A DNA stretch of 64,000 nt from an uncultured Blautia sp. (lineage in GTDB: Bacteria > Bacillota > Clostridia > Lachnospirales > Lachnospiraceae): the NCBI RefSeq assembly GCF_934424005.1, contig NZ_CAKRXI010000011.1, forward strand, positions 1 through 64,000, in the 5' to 3' direction. Below the pieces are notes generated by a model that worked only from the letters and a program-made list of their open reading frames with translations, was not told the origin of the DNA and ran no database searches. Both the position numbers and the translations under genes were made by a program. The stretch's first letter is position 1. Every line of letters starts with the position of its first letter. Shown here one piece after another: positions 43,018 to 53,200 of this stretch.

Positions 43018-43068
43018 AAAAGTATACCATTAAACCCAACAAAAGTGTACCACGGCTGTGCTAGAATG
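43018..43068 (+). promoter_or_regulatory. Direct repeats and -10 before the oligosaccharide transporter
   Basis: AAAAGTATACCA (43018-43029) and AAAAGTGTACCA (43041-43052) are direct repeats 23 bp apart. TAGAAT (43062-43067) is a -10 box without a good -35, as in activator-dependent promoters. The divergent YesN-type regulator is the likely binder. Confidence 0.55.
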
Positions 43069-43127
43069 TAAACATCAAATGAAAGACACGTGAACAGTGT
43101 GAAAATGTGAAAGGGAGGATTTTAATT

Positions 43128-44450
43128 ATGAAATTCAAAAAAATGGCAGCAGTTGTTCTTGCAGGTGTTACTGCATGCGCTACCGTACCGGCAGCAGTTC
43201 CGGTATTTGCAGCAGAGGGTTATGATCATGAAGCAATCGAGAACGCAGGAGACATCACGATCACAGTAATGACTTCTGGTGTTGCAACAGACAATGACTT
43301 CGAAACAGAACAGTTACCGTCACTGGTTAAAGCAAAATGGCCGAATGTAACACTTGAGGTAACTAAGCTTCCGGATGATAACTACTACACCTCTCTGAAA
43401 ACCAAACTTGCTTCCGGTGAATGCCCGGATATGATCCTTACACAGCCAATGTATGCCGGACAGAATTCCTGCTACGCACTTGCAGAAGCAGGATATCTTG
43501 CTTCCTTAAATGACTTGGACTGTGTGCAGGGAAGAGAATCCAGCCTGGCTTCTGTAACATATGATGGAAATATTGTTTCTCAGAATGCAGGTGTATCTAT
43601 TCTTGGTACATACTACAACAAAGACCTGTTCAAACAGGCTGGTATTGAAAGTGAGCCTCAGACATGGGATGAATTCCTGGAAGACTGTAAAAAACTGAAA
43701 GATGCCGGAATTCAGCCAATCGTAATGGGAGACAAAGATCAGTATGTTCTTCAGTTCGGTCTGTATCAGCTTGCAGCAGATGAGATTTACTCCAAGAATC
43801 CTGACTTTGATACACAGTTAAGAGAGGGAGATGCAAGCTTTACAGATGAAGGAACATGGGACAAGGTTCTCGAAATGTACAAGACTCTGTATGATGAAGG
43901 ATACATCGATGCTTCCAAATCTCTTGGATATGGTGCTTCTCAGGCAATTACAGACTTTATTGATGGAAAAGCTGCTATGACTTTTGATGGTTCTTTCAAT
44001 GCGATAGCTCTTCTGGCAGATGGTGCAGCAGGAGATTTTGAAAGAGGCTACTTCCCACTTCCGGGAACAGATGGTGTTTACACAGCAACATGTCTCTCAG
44101 CAGGATACAGCATCTACAGCAAATCTGAACATATTGATGAGTGCAAGGAAATCCTTGATTACTGGATGGATGGTGAGTCCGATGCATGGGATGCTTATCT
44201 TTCAACTGGTAAGATCATTGCAACATATGGTAATGGTGCGGATTCCACACCAAACTATGAACTGTTCAAACCATTTGTTGAACTTCTGAATGATGGCAAA
44301 GGCTTCTACTGGTGCAACCAGGCATGGCCGGCAGGAACAGAGTCAGAAATGGAATCTCTGTTCAGTGAAATGGTTGGCGGTCAGGGAACAGAGATCGAAG
44401 ATATCACTGAAGGAATGCAGGATAAATTAGAGGATCTTCTGGACGAATAA
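43128..44450 (+). CDS. Oligosaccharide ABC transporter, substrate-binding protein
   Basis: A 440-residue family 1 extracellular binding protein. A signal peptide runs MKFKKMAAVVLAGVTACATVPAAVPVFA; the alternative Cys at residue 16 is not in a clear lipobox. The domain has typical WNGxxD-like spacing (LASGECPDMILTQ, TWDEFLEDCKKLKDAGIQPIVMG). The start at 43128 follows AGGGAGG and drops 7 residues of a longer frame. It feeds the two permeases encoded downstream. No ATPase is in the operon, so a shared MsmK-type ATPase elsewhere is likely. Probable substrate: a rhamnosylated or beta-glucosidic oligosaccharide, from the enzymes in the operon. Confidence 0.92.
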   Translation: MKFKKMAAVVLAGVTACATVPAAVPVFAAEGYDHEAIENAGDITITVMTSGVATDNDFETEQLPSLVKAKWPNVTLEVTKLPDDNYYTSLKTKLASGECPDMILTQPMYAGQNSCYALAEAGYLASLNDLDCVQGRESSLASVTYDGNIVSQNAGVSILGTYYNKDLFKQAGIESEPQTWDEFLEDCKKLKDAGIQPIVMGDKDQYVLQFGLYQLAADEIYSKNPDFDTQLREGDASFTDEGTWDKVLEMYKTLYDEGYIDASKSLGYGASQAITDFIDGKAAMTFDGSFNAIALLADGAAGDFERGYFPLPGTDGVYTATCLSAGYSIYSKSEHIDECKEILDYWMDGESDAWDAYLSTGKIIATYGNGADSTPNYELFKPFVELLNDGKGFYWCNQAWPAGTESEMESLFSEMVGGQGTEIEDITEGMQDKLEDLLDE

Positions 44451-44486
44451 CAGGGTTTAACCATAATAGAAAAAAGATGAATCATC

Positions 44487-44521
44487 ACTGCCCTGGAACT
44501 TAATATAAGCTTCAGGGCAGT
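44487..44521 (+). promoter_or_regulatory. Hairpin between binding-protein and permease genes
   Basis: ACTGCCCTG (44487-44495) pairs with CAGGGCAGT (44513-44521), followed by a modest T stretch. Such a stem allows more binding protein than permease to be made by partial termination or 3' protection. Confidence 0.6.
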
Positions 44522-44546
44522 TCCATTTTAACTGGAGGGAAAAGGA

Positions 44547-45461
44547 ATGGCACAAACAAAAATGAAGAAAAAAGGTGCAAACACATCTCTGGTATTTACC
44601 AACAAGATGTACTTCTTTCTGATACCGGCACTTGCATTTTTCCTGATCTTCTGGATCTACCCGGTACTGCAGCTTTTTTATTACAGTGTAACAAACTTCA
44701 ATGGTGTCAATTATGATTTTGATTTCGTTGGAATGAAAAACTATATTAAGGTGTTAAATAACGGTACGCTGACCAACTCTATGAAAAACACACTGGTTTA
44801 TGCAGTGATCACAGTCCTGCTCAGTAATGTGGTTGGTCTTACTGTTGCAATGATTCTTAATACAAAGATCCGTCTTAAGGGTCTGTTCCGTACCTGTGCA
44901 TATTTTCCGGCACTTTTCAGTGCTATCGTAATCGGTTTTATCTGGTCATATGTTTATATGCCAGGTTCTGGTATGATCGCAAGCCTTCTGTCCATAATCG
45001 GACTGGATGGTGCAGCATTTAACCCGTTGGGAAATTATAAGACTGCACTTTATGCGATTGCGATCGTGGAAGCATGGAAAGCATTTGGTACAACAATGAT
45101 CATCTATCTGGCAGGTCTTCAGACAGTCGATGAAAGTCTTCTGGAAGCAGGACGCATTGATGGATGTACAGAATGGCAGCTTTTCCGCAAGATCAAACTG
45201 CCGCTGATCTCATCTACTGTTACGATCAATATTATTCTTTCAATAATTTCCGGTCTGAAGGCATTCGACTATTCCTTCATTATGACAAACGGTGGTCCTG
45301 GTAAATCAACCAAGACATTGATGTTCCAGGTATATGAAACAGCCTTTACAGATATGAAGATGGGACGTGCAAGTGCATTTTCAGTACTCGCATTTGCATT
45401 TATTATCGTAATTACAGTATGTATGCTTCTTTATATGAATAAGAGGGAGGTGGAATTATAA
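44547..45461 (+). CDS. Oligosaccharide ABC transporter permease, MalF/UgpA type
   Basis: A 304-residue membrane protein with six segments. The coupling motif EAGRIDGCTEWQLFRKIKLPLISS lies near residues 206-230. The N-terminal VFTNKMYFFLIPALAFFLIFWIYP segment is typical of the first permease of CUT1 sugar importers. AGGAGGTGG and the start of the next gene overlap its stop (TAATG), so the two permeases are translated together. Confidence 0.93.
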   Translation: MAQTKMKKKGANTSLVFTNKMYFFLIPALAFFLIFWIYPVLQLFYYSVTNFNGVNYDFDFVGMKNYIKVLNNGTLTNSMKNTLVYAVITVLLSNVVGLTVAMILNTKIRLKGLFRTCAYFPALFSAIVIGFIWSYVYMPGSGMIASLLSIIGLDGAAFNPLGNYKTALYAIAIVEAWKAFGTTMIIYLAGLQTVDESLLEAGRIDGCTEWQLFRKIKLPLISSTVTINIILSIISGLKAFDYSFIMTNGGPGKSTKTLMFQVYETAFTDMKMGRASAFSVLAFAFIIVITVCMLLYMNKREVEL

Positions 45462-46333
45462 TGGCATTCGGAAAGAAAAAAGAATCACGTGAAGTGGAAG
45501 GATATATGAAGCTGACCCCAAAGAGTGCGCTGATCTATCTTGTAATCATTGTTTTCTGTATCGTTGTAATTTCACCACTGGTCATTGTATTTTCCAGTTC
45601 TCTTCGTTCACCTGGAAACCAGGCGTCTCCGCTGATCCTTTTCTCGGAGTTCACTCTGGCGAGCTACAAACAGGCATTCAGAAACATGAATTATCCGATG
45701 GAACTGATCAACAGTATCCTGACAACCGGTGGTTCTGTCCTCTGCGTAGTTATCTTTTCTACCATGGCAGCATATCCGATTGGACGTATCAAAACAAAAA
45801 TGGCAAAATTTTTGTATTACTTCTTTATTTCAGGTCTGATCATTCCATCTCAGATGGTAATTGTTCCAATCGCACAGACTCTGAACAGACTGGGTATCCC
45901 GAATACTCGTTTTACACCGATGATCATGTTCATCACCTGTTCTCTTCCGTTCTCCGTATTCCTGTTTTCAGGATTTATGAAAGGTGTTCCGGTTGAGATC
46001 GAAGAATCTGCATACATCGATGGAGCCAGCCTTCCGAAGCGTTTTGCTTCCGTAGTATTTCCGCTTCTTCAGCCGGCTATCGTATCCTGTGTTATCACAC
46101 AGGGACTCTGGATCTGGAATGATTATTTCTATCCAATGGTATTTATTTCAAAGAAAGCACAGTATTCCCTTCCGGTAGGCATGCTTCAGTTCCTTGGTGA
46201 CAAGGAAAACCCTGCTCAGTGGAATATACTGTTTGCAGCATGTGTGCTCTGTGCACTGCCTCTGATCGTAGTATTCCTTGCACTGCAGAAACAGTTTGTC
46301 AACGGAATCGCAGCAGGAGCAGTCAAAGGCTGA
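45461..46333 (+). CDS. Oligosaccharide ABC transporter permease, MalG/UgpE type
   Basis: A 290-residue permease with six membrane segments and the coupling motif EESAYIDGASLPKRFASVVFPLLQP near residues 181-205. It pairs with the permease just upstream to form the channel of a CUT1 importer. A hairpin (TGGGTCGG/CCGGCCCA, 46357-46380) separates it from the following genes of the operon. Confidence 0.93.
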   Translation: MAFGKKKESREVEGYMKLTPKSALIYLVIIVFCIVVISPLVIVFSSSLRSPGNQASPLILFSEFTLASYKQAFRNMNYPMELINSILTTGGSVLCVVIFSTMAAYPIGRIKTKMAKFLYYFFISGLIIPSQMVIVPIAQTLNRLGIPNTRFTPMIMFITCSLPFSVFLFSGFMKGVPVEIEESAYIDGASLPKRFASVVFPLLQPAIVSCVITQGLWIWNDYFYPMVFISKKAQYSLPVGMLQFLGDKENPAQWNILFAACVLCALPLIVVFLALQKQFVNGIAAGAVKG

Positions 46334-46355
46334 TGCCTGATACAGAACTATATAT

Positions 46356-46381
46356 GGGTCGGTATTTTATGCCGGCCCATT
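46356..46381 (+). terminator. Hairpin after the transporter genes
   Basis: ATGGGTCGG pairs with CCGGCCCAT around a short AT loop (46356-46381); only a weak T tract follows, so it may only reduce read-through into the enzyme genes. Confidence 0.5.
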
Positions 46382-46447
46382 GATTCTATAATGCAAAAAC
46401 AATCTGCAGCTAAAACGTAGAAGTAAAGGAGAAAGGAAGTATTTCAG

Positions 46448-47083
46448 ATGGATGAAAAAAAGAAAAAGAAGAGTATTAAGAATAATCTGGAGTACTTCTG
46501 GATGTATTATAAATTCCCGTTTATAGCAGGACTGATCGTTGTCATTCTGGTCTTGTATTTTCTGATCACAACACTGACCGCAAAAGATACAGCATTATCT
46601 GTTATGCTGATCGACTGTCACACGGAAATGAGCGGTGAAGAGATGGCAGAAGAATATATGGATACAGTCAGGCTCGATAAGAAAAAATATCAGGTACAGA
46701 TACAGAACAATCTGATGTTCCAGGGAACAGATTCAGGCAGTTATTCCATGACAAGTCTTTCTAAATTTATGGCAGATATCGGAAGTGAACTTCTTGATGT
46801 GTGCGGTATGCTGAAAGATGATTTTATAAAGTATGACGGCTCAGAGACCTGGACAGATCTGCGTAAATGTCTGACGGACGAACAGCTGGAAGAACTGAAA
46901 GACAGGCTCCTGACAGCGGATGACGGAAGAGTGATCGGCATTCTGGCAGATAATCTTCCTGTCATACAGAGCGACGGATGTTACACAAATGAAGAAACTG
47001 ATGCGGCAATCGGCATTATCTATAATGCACCGCACAAAGACGAAGCAGTAAAATATCTCCTGTATCTTGCAGGAGTCAAATAA
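46448..47083 (+). CDS. Single-pass membrane protein of the glycoside operon
   Basis: A 211-residue protein with a Lys-rich N-terminus (MDEKKKKKSIKNN), a membrane segment at about 24-46 (FIAGLIVVILVLYFLITTL) and an external domain of about 160 residues with DTALSVMLIDCHTEMSGEEMAEEYM. I do not recognise the family. It sits between the transporter and YesL genes, and its stop lies 17 bases before the YesL start, so it belongs to the same operon. It may help transporter assembly or signalling to the YesM kinase, which is only inferred. Confidence 0.65.
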   Translation: MDEKKKKKSIKNNLEYFWMYYKFPFIAGLIVVILVLYFLITTLTAKDTALSVMLIDCHTEMSGEEMAEEYMDTVRLDKKKYQVQIQNNLMFQGTDSGSYSMTSLSKFMADIGSELLDVCGMLKDDFIKYDGSETWTDLRKCLTDEQLEELKDRLLTADDGRVIGILADNLPVIQSDGCYTNEETDAAIGIIYNAPHKDEAVKYLLYLAGVK

Positions 47084-47099
47084 CAGGAGGTATAAAAAA

Positions 47100-47729
47100 A
47101 TGGGAATTTTTTCACCGGATGGTGCTCTGGCAAGGTTTTTAAATACACTTGGAAATCTGATCGTACTGAATATCCTGACGATCATCTGCTGTATTCCAAT
47201 CTTTACAGCAGGAGCAGCTATGACGGCTTTGTATACAATGGTCATGCGGATGGCGCGTAAGGAAGATGGAAAAATTGTTTCAGAATATTTTAAAGCATTC
47301 AGAGCTAATTTTAAGCAGGCAACCATTCTCTGGCTGATCTTTGGTGGGCTAATCGCATTTATGACATTTGATATCTGGCTCCTTCGTTCTATTACAGGAA
47401 CTTTTGGGATGGCATACCGCGTGATCCTTTTCGTGATCATTCTGGTTTTTGCAATGGTGTTGATTCATATTTTTGCAGTACAGGCTCGCTTTGACAATAC
47501 TATAAAAAATACAGCAAAGAATGCCCTGCTGTTCTGCGTAGGCAAGCTTCCGCAGGCAGTTCTGATGCTGGTGCTGACACTGATCCCAGCGGTGCTTCTG
47601 ACGGTATCTTACCGTTTTATTTCGGTGGATTTTCTGCTCGGATTATCCGGACCGGCATATCTGGCAGCGATTTATTTTGCAGATCTTTTTAAAAATTATG
47701 AAGAAGTAGAGGAGGAAACAGTGAGATGA
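47100..47729 (+). CDS. YesL family (DUF624) membrane protein
   Basis: A 209-residue membrane protein with about five segments (LNTLGNLIVLNILTIICCIPIFTAGAAMTALYTMVMRM at the start). YesL/DUF624 proteins accompany YesM/YesN systems and plant-polysaccharide importers in Firmicutes; the role is not known. The start at 47100 follows AGGAGGTA and drops 11 residues of a longer frame. Its stop overlaps the start of the GH3 gene (ATGA). Confidence 0.9.
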   Translation: MGIFSPDGALARFLNTLGNLIVLNILTIICCIPIFTAGAAMTALYTMVMRMARKEDGKIVSEYFKAFRANFKQATILWLIFGGLIAFMTFDIWLLRSITGTFGMAYRVILFVIILVFAMVLIHIFAVQARFDNTIKNTAKNALLFCVGKLPQAVLMLVLTLIPAVLLTVSYRFISVDFLLGLSGPAYLAAIYFADLFKNYEEVEEETVR

Positions 47730-50248
47730 GAACCATTAAGACAAGACATTTTACTGGAACAACAGATAATACAGTAACCAAAAGAGAAATCGAAAATCGT
47801 AAAGTTGCAAGAAGAGCGGCAGCAGAAGGCATGGTGCTTCTGAAAAATGAAGGAATTCTTCCTTTAAAAGAAGGAACAAAAATTGCACTTTATGGCGTTG
47901 GCGCCTCCAGAACGATTAAAGGCGGAACAGGGTCCGGTGATGTCAATGAACGTGAGACAGTCAGTATTTATCAGGGAATGAAAAATGCCGGATTTGAGAT
48001 CACGACAGAAGACTGGATCAAAGATTTCGATGAAAAATATCAGGCAGCCAGATATGCCTGGCGTGATGAAATAGAAGCAAAGGCTTCAAAACTGGAAAAT
48101 CAGGTGTTGGGCTTTTTTAATGTTTACTCTACTACACCATTTCGTATGCCGGCGGGTGCCCCTGTCACACAGACAGATGCAGACGTTGCCATTTATATTC
48201 TCAGCCGTATTGCAGGAGAAGGTGCAGACCGTTTTGATGAAGCAGGAGACTATTATCTGACAGAGGAAGAAAAGAAACAGCTTTCAGATATCTGCAGTAT
48301 GTATAAGCATGTGATCGTTGCAGTGAATACTGGTGGACTGGCAGATCTCTCTTTTATGGATGAGTACAAAAATATCGAAGCACTTCTTCAGATCGTACAG
48401 CCTGGTATGGAAGCTGGAAATGCTTTTGCTGATATCATCAGCGGTAAAGTGACTCCGTCCGGTAAGATGACTGACAGCTGGGCATACAAGTATGAAGATT
48501 ATCCAAACAGTAAAACCTTCTCTCATAACAATGGAAATGTAGATAAAGAATATTACACAGAAGGCTTGTATGTGGGTTATCGCTACTTTGACAGCTTTGA
48601 TGTTCCAGTAAGATATGGATTTGGTTATGGACTTTCCTATACAACATTTGAAACAAAAGTTCTTTCAACAGTACTCAAGGACAATAAGATTATCGTAGAA
48701 ACAGAAAGCACTAACACAGGTGATATTTACAGTGGAAAAGAAGTTGTACAGCTCTATGCGACCTGTCCGGCAGGAAAACTGGAAAAGGAATACCGCCGCT
48801 TGGTAGCATTTGCAAAAACCGGACTGCTGGCTCCGGGACAGAGTGAAAAAATGACTCTTGAGATTACTTTAGATAAACTTACCTCCTACAATGAAACAGA
48901 AGCTGCATGGATTCTGGAGAAAGGCTCCTACGTATTCTGGGAAGGAAACTGCCTGGAAACTTCTGTGCCATGTGCAGTTCTTGCACTGGATGCAGATGTG
49001 ACTCTTACTAAAACTCAGAATATCTGTCCACTGAAAGAAGAACTGGAAGAAATGAAACAGTCTTTTGAAAAGATGAATCAGAAACTTGCTGCACTCTTGA
49101 AGGATGCAGAAGAAAGAGCACTTCCGGTTATGGAACTGAAGGCAGTCGATGTGGAAACACGAGTGGTTGAATATCATTCTAACGCAGAATGTGTTCCCAC
49201 AGAGGCACGTGAATTTGTGGATACTTTAAGTACAGAAAAACTGGTTGCTCTGGCAAGTGGAGATCCGGGAAAAGGACAGGGAAGCAATCTTGGTTCAGCA
49301 GGAATTTCTGTACCGGGTTCAGCAGGTGAGACAAATGACTGTGCACTGGAAGATGGTATTCCGGGAATTGTTCTGTCTGACGGACCGGCAGGCCTTCGTC
49401 TGATGAAACATTACAATGTATATGAAGGTAAGATTGTTAACAAACCGTTTAAATTCAGTCTGGAAGGTGGACTCTTCTGTGAAGGAGAACCGGCTGATCC
49501 GGGAGAAACCAGATACCAGTACTGTACAGCTATTCCGGTAGGAACACTTCTGGCACAGACCTGGGATACTGCACTTATCGAAGAAATCGGTGAAATGATC
49601 GGTGGTGAGATGGAAGAATTTTCCACAACATTGTGGCTGGCTCCGGGTATGAATATCCATCGTAATCCACTCTGCGGACGTAACTTTGAATACTATTCTG
49701 AAGATCCGCTTGTTGCCGGAAAAATCGCAGCAGCTATGACAAATGGAGTACAGAATGTTCCTGGATGTGGAACAACTATTAAACATTTTGCATGCAATAA
49801 CCAGGAAGACAACCGTAAAGGTTCTGACAGTATTGTAAGCGAGAGAACTCTTCGTGAGATTTATCTGAAGGGATTTGAAATTGCAATTACAGAATCTCAG
49901 CCAATGTCTATTATGACCAGCTACAATCTGATCAATGGCGTTCATGCAGCAAACAATGAAGAAACCTGTACTAAGGCAGCACGCTGTGAATGGGGATTCC
50001 AGGGAATGATCATGACAGACTGGACAACTACAGAGGGAGGACCAGACTGTACAGCATCCGGATGTATGAGAGCAGGAAATGACCTGGTAATGCCGGGAGC
50101 ATTCAGTGACAGAGACAACCTGAATCAGGAACTTGCAGGTGGGACTCTTTCCATAGACGATCTTAAGGCGTGCATCAGCCGTCTGGTAAATATTGTATGG
50201 CAGTCCAATCAGTTTGAGAATGCAATTCCGTATAAAAAAGTTAAATAA
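47726..50248 (+). CDS. GH3 beta-glucosidase with permuted domain order
   Basis: An 840-residue glycoside hydrolase family 3 enzyme. The C-terminal-type domain is first (about 20-260: EGMVLLKNEGILPL, VAVNTGG), then a fibronectin III-like part (about 300-420) with YGFGYGLSYTTFE, then the catalytic barrel at about 495-830. The nucleophile is Asp765 in GFQGMIMTDWT, and KHF (686-688) and NFEYYSEDP mark the substrate site. This swapped order is known in some gut and rumen GH3 enzymes. No signal peptide, so it acts in the cytoplasm on imported glycosides. The next gene encodes a rhamnosidase, and together they could strip rhamnosyl-glucosides. Confidence 0.92.
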   Translation: MRTIKTRHFTGTTDNTVTKREIENRKVARRAAAEGMVLLKNEGILPLKEGTKIALYGVGASRTIKGGTGSGDVNERETVSIYQGMKNAGFEITTEDWIKDFDEKYQAARYAWRDEIEAKASKLENQVLGFFNVYSTTPFRMPAGAPVTQTDADVAIYILSRIAGEGADRFDEAGDYYLTEEEKKQLSDICSMYKHVIVAVNTGGLADLSFMDEYKNIEALLQIVQPGMEAGNAFADIISGKVTPSGKMTDSWAYKYEDYPNSKTFSHNNGNVDKEYYTEGLYVGYRYFDSFDVPVRYGFGYGLSYTTFETKVLSTVLKDNKIIVETESTNTGDIYSGKEVVQLYATCPAGKLEKEYRRLVAFAKTGLLAPGQSEKMTLEITLDKLTSYNETEAAWILEKGSYVFWEGNCLETSVPCAVLALDADVTLTKTQNICPLKEELEEMKQSFEKMNQKLAALLKDAEERALPVMELKAVDVETRVVEYHSNAECVPTEAREFVDTLSTEKLVALASGDPGKGQGSNLGSAGISVPGSAGETNDCALEDGIPGIVLSDGPAGLRLMKHYNVYEGKIVNKPFKFSLEGGLFCEGEPADPGETRYQYCTAIPVGTLLAQTWDTALIEEIGEMIGGEMEEFSTTLWLAPGMNIHRNPLCGRNFEYYSEDPLVAGKIAAAMTNGVQNVPGCGTTIKHFACNNQEDNRKGSDSIVSERTLREIYLKGFEIAITESQPMSIMTSYNLINGVHAANNEETCTKAARCEWGFQGMIMTDWTTTEGGPDCTASGCMRAGNDLVMPGAFSDRDNLNQELAGGTLSIDDLKACISRLVNIVWQSNQFENAIPYKKVK

Positions 50249-50263
50249 AATCGAGGCAGAACT

Positions 50264-53200
50264 ATGAGCGAGAAGAAATTTGAAGTATACGATCTGAAAG
50301 TCAACCAGATCACGGAAGCACTTGGCCTGGATGTAGAAAAACCGGTATTTTCTTGGAAACTGAGATCCGAAAAACAGAATATTTTGCAGAAACAGGCACA
50401 GATTATGGTTGGAAAAACAGCCGGCAGTGCAGATGTCTGGGATAGTGGAGTGATGAATTCTGACGAGTCCGCAGGAACTGCTTATGAAGGTGAAACTCTG
50501 GAAGCAGAGACAAGATATTATGTAACAGTAAAAGTATGGAATCAGGATGGGGAAGAGGCAGAGACCTCTTCCTGGTTCGAAACCGGACTTATGAATGGTA
50601 GCATTTCAGCATGGGATGGAGCAAAGTGGCTTGGTGCACAGGAATTTAATGTTGCATCTGAAAAGCTTGGCGTGTTTGTATTGGAAAGTACATTCCGCAT
50701 CAAAGAAGGCACAAAAGCAGGTGTCGTTTTTGGGGCCAATGATGCACGTCTTAAGGATATCAGTAAAAATGAACTGCAGGTCGAAGGAGAGAATGATATC
50801 CGTTTTGTACTGAATATCGAAAAAACACCGGCAGTGATTGAAGTTTACAGAAGAGGCTACTGTAAAGAAGATCAGGCAAATGTTCCGCTGTATGAACTTG
50901 GAACAAAAGATCTGAAGACAGGCAGAGAGCTGATAACAGAAGAAAACAGGCATGATTTTCATAAACTGACCATCGAAATAGAAGGAAATGGAGCCTATAC
51001 TTATCTGGATGACTGTGCAGTAGATGAAGTTTATGTTGAGGGACCTTTCGGTGGACAGATGAGAACACCGAGGCAGCTGAATCCACTTGGCGCATTTGAT
51101 GTCACAACATTCCCTCGTCTTTGTGAGATGGGATATTATGTCGGTGCTGACAGTGAGGCGGAATACCAGGGAATCCGAGTACGGAATCTTCGAAAACCTT
51201 GTGCAGAGATTCTTGCAGTTGATACCGAAAATGGAAAGACTCTCAAGGGAGAATGTCTGGAGATTTCCAACCCAAGTCGTTTTTCTCTGCCGATGCTACG
51301 TACAAACTTCACCGTAAATGGCAAAGTGGCAAGTGCAAGACTGTATGCAACTGCACGCGGAATCTATGAATGCAGCATGAATGGAAAACGTGTGACAGAG
51401 GAATATTTTGCACCGGGTGCAAGCCAGTATGACAGCCATCTGATGTATCAGACTTATGATGTAACAGATCTGGTACAGGAAGGCGAAAATGGTATCGGAT
51501 GCATTCTGGCATCCGGATGGTGGAGCGACTCCTTCAGTTTCCGTCTGTACAACTACAACTACTGGGGTGACAGGCCATCTTTCCTCGGAAGACTGGTCAT
51601 TACCTATGAAGACGGACATAAAGAAACCATTGTTACCGATGATAATACCTGGCAGTATTATGGCGAGGGACCATATCGCTATGCAGGTTTTTTCAATGGA
51701 GAGACTTATGATGCACGTCTGGAAGACTGTTATTATGATTTTTCCAAACCGGATTTTAAGGCAGATGGTCTGAAGAAGCCAGAAGTAATCACACCGGTAG
51801 TGATGGAAGAACAGGAAGGTATTTTTCCTGGTGCAGCATGCTGGCCGGCTATGAATGAGAAGGAGCCGGAGATTGTCGGTAACTATCAGGCACCGGTTCA
51901 TGAAATAGAAACTTTTACTGCAAAGTCCATGACCGAGCCGCTGCCTGGCACTTATATTTATGATCTGGAGCAGGAGATTGCGGGCGTACCGGTTCTGAAA
52001 CTCAGAGGAAAAGCCGGACAGAAGATCACAATCCGTTATGGAGAAGTTCTTTATCCGGATCTGCCGGAATATAAAGGTCTGGTTGGCCAGATGCTGCAGG
52101 CAAATCTGCGTGAAGCCTCCAATGAAGATACTTACTATTGTAAGGGCGAAGGAGTGGAAGTTTACAAGCCGCGATTTACATTCCATGGATTCCGTTACAT
52201 CGAGATCAGTGGAGTTGATGAAGCACCGGCACTGGAAGATGTGCAGACAGTTCTTCTTTCCAGCGTGGATCAGATCACCGGTAAGTTCCATTGCGATAAT
52301 GAACTGATCAACCGGTTTACACAGAATGTAAAATTCAGTCAGTACTGTAATTTTATCAGTATTCCAACCGATTGTCCGCAGAGAAATGAGCGTATGGGAT
52401 GGCTGGGAGATACACATATTTTCTGTCGTACCGCAACCTATCAGAGCAATGTGAAGAACTTCTATCTGAGAAATCTGCAGGCAATGAAGGATATGCAGAC
52501 AGAGGAGGGAAGACTGCCGAGTATTGCACCGGCCGGTGGTGGATTTGGCGGACAGACTTATGAAAGTGCTATGATCCTGATTGTATGGGAACTGTATCAG
52601 CAGTATGGAGATGCAGCACTGATTGAGGAATACTACGATTCCATGGATCGCTGGATGGACAGCATGAAAGCATTTGGACTTCCGGGAACACCGTCACTTC
52701 ATATAAATGAATGGCTGGGTGACTGGCTTGCACCGGTCCCGGCAGATGATTATCTGATCTTTAATGCATTTCACTACAGAAATGCAGCCCTTATGGAGAA
52801 GTTTGCAGTTCTGATCGGAAATGCAGAGGGTCAGAAAAAATATCACCAGATTGCAAAAGAGACAAAGACATATTGGAACGATACCTTTACAGACAAAGAG
52901 ACTGGTATCACAAAGAATGCAGATGGAACTACCTGTGATGTGCAGGGAAGCTATTCTATCGGACTGAGTTGTGATGTGTTTGCGGATGATATAAAGGAAA
53001 AAGCTTTTGCACATCTGGAGCGTACTACAAGAGAAGGTAACTATACGATTCAGTCAGGATTCTTTGGAACAGGTCCGATCAATCCGATGTTAAGCAAAGG
53101 TGGATATCCGGAAGCTGCACAGAAAACAATCACACAGACTGCTTTTCCAAGCTGGCTTTATCCGGTTACACAGGGAGCAACGACGATCTGGGAGAGATGG

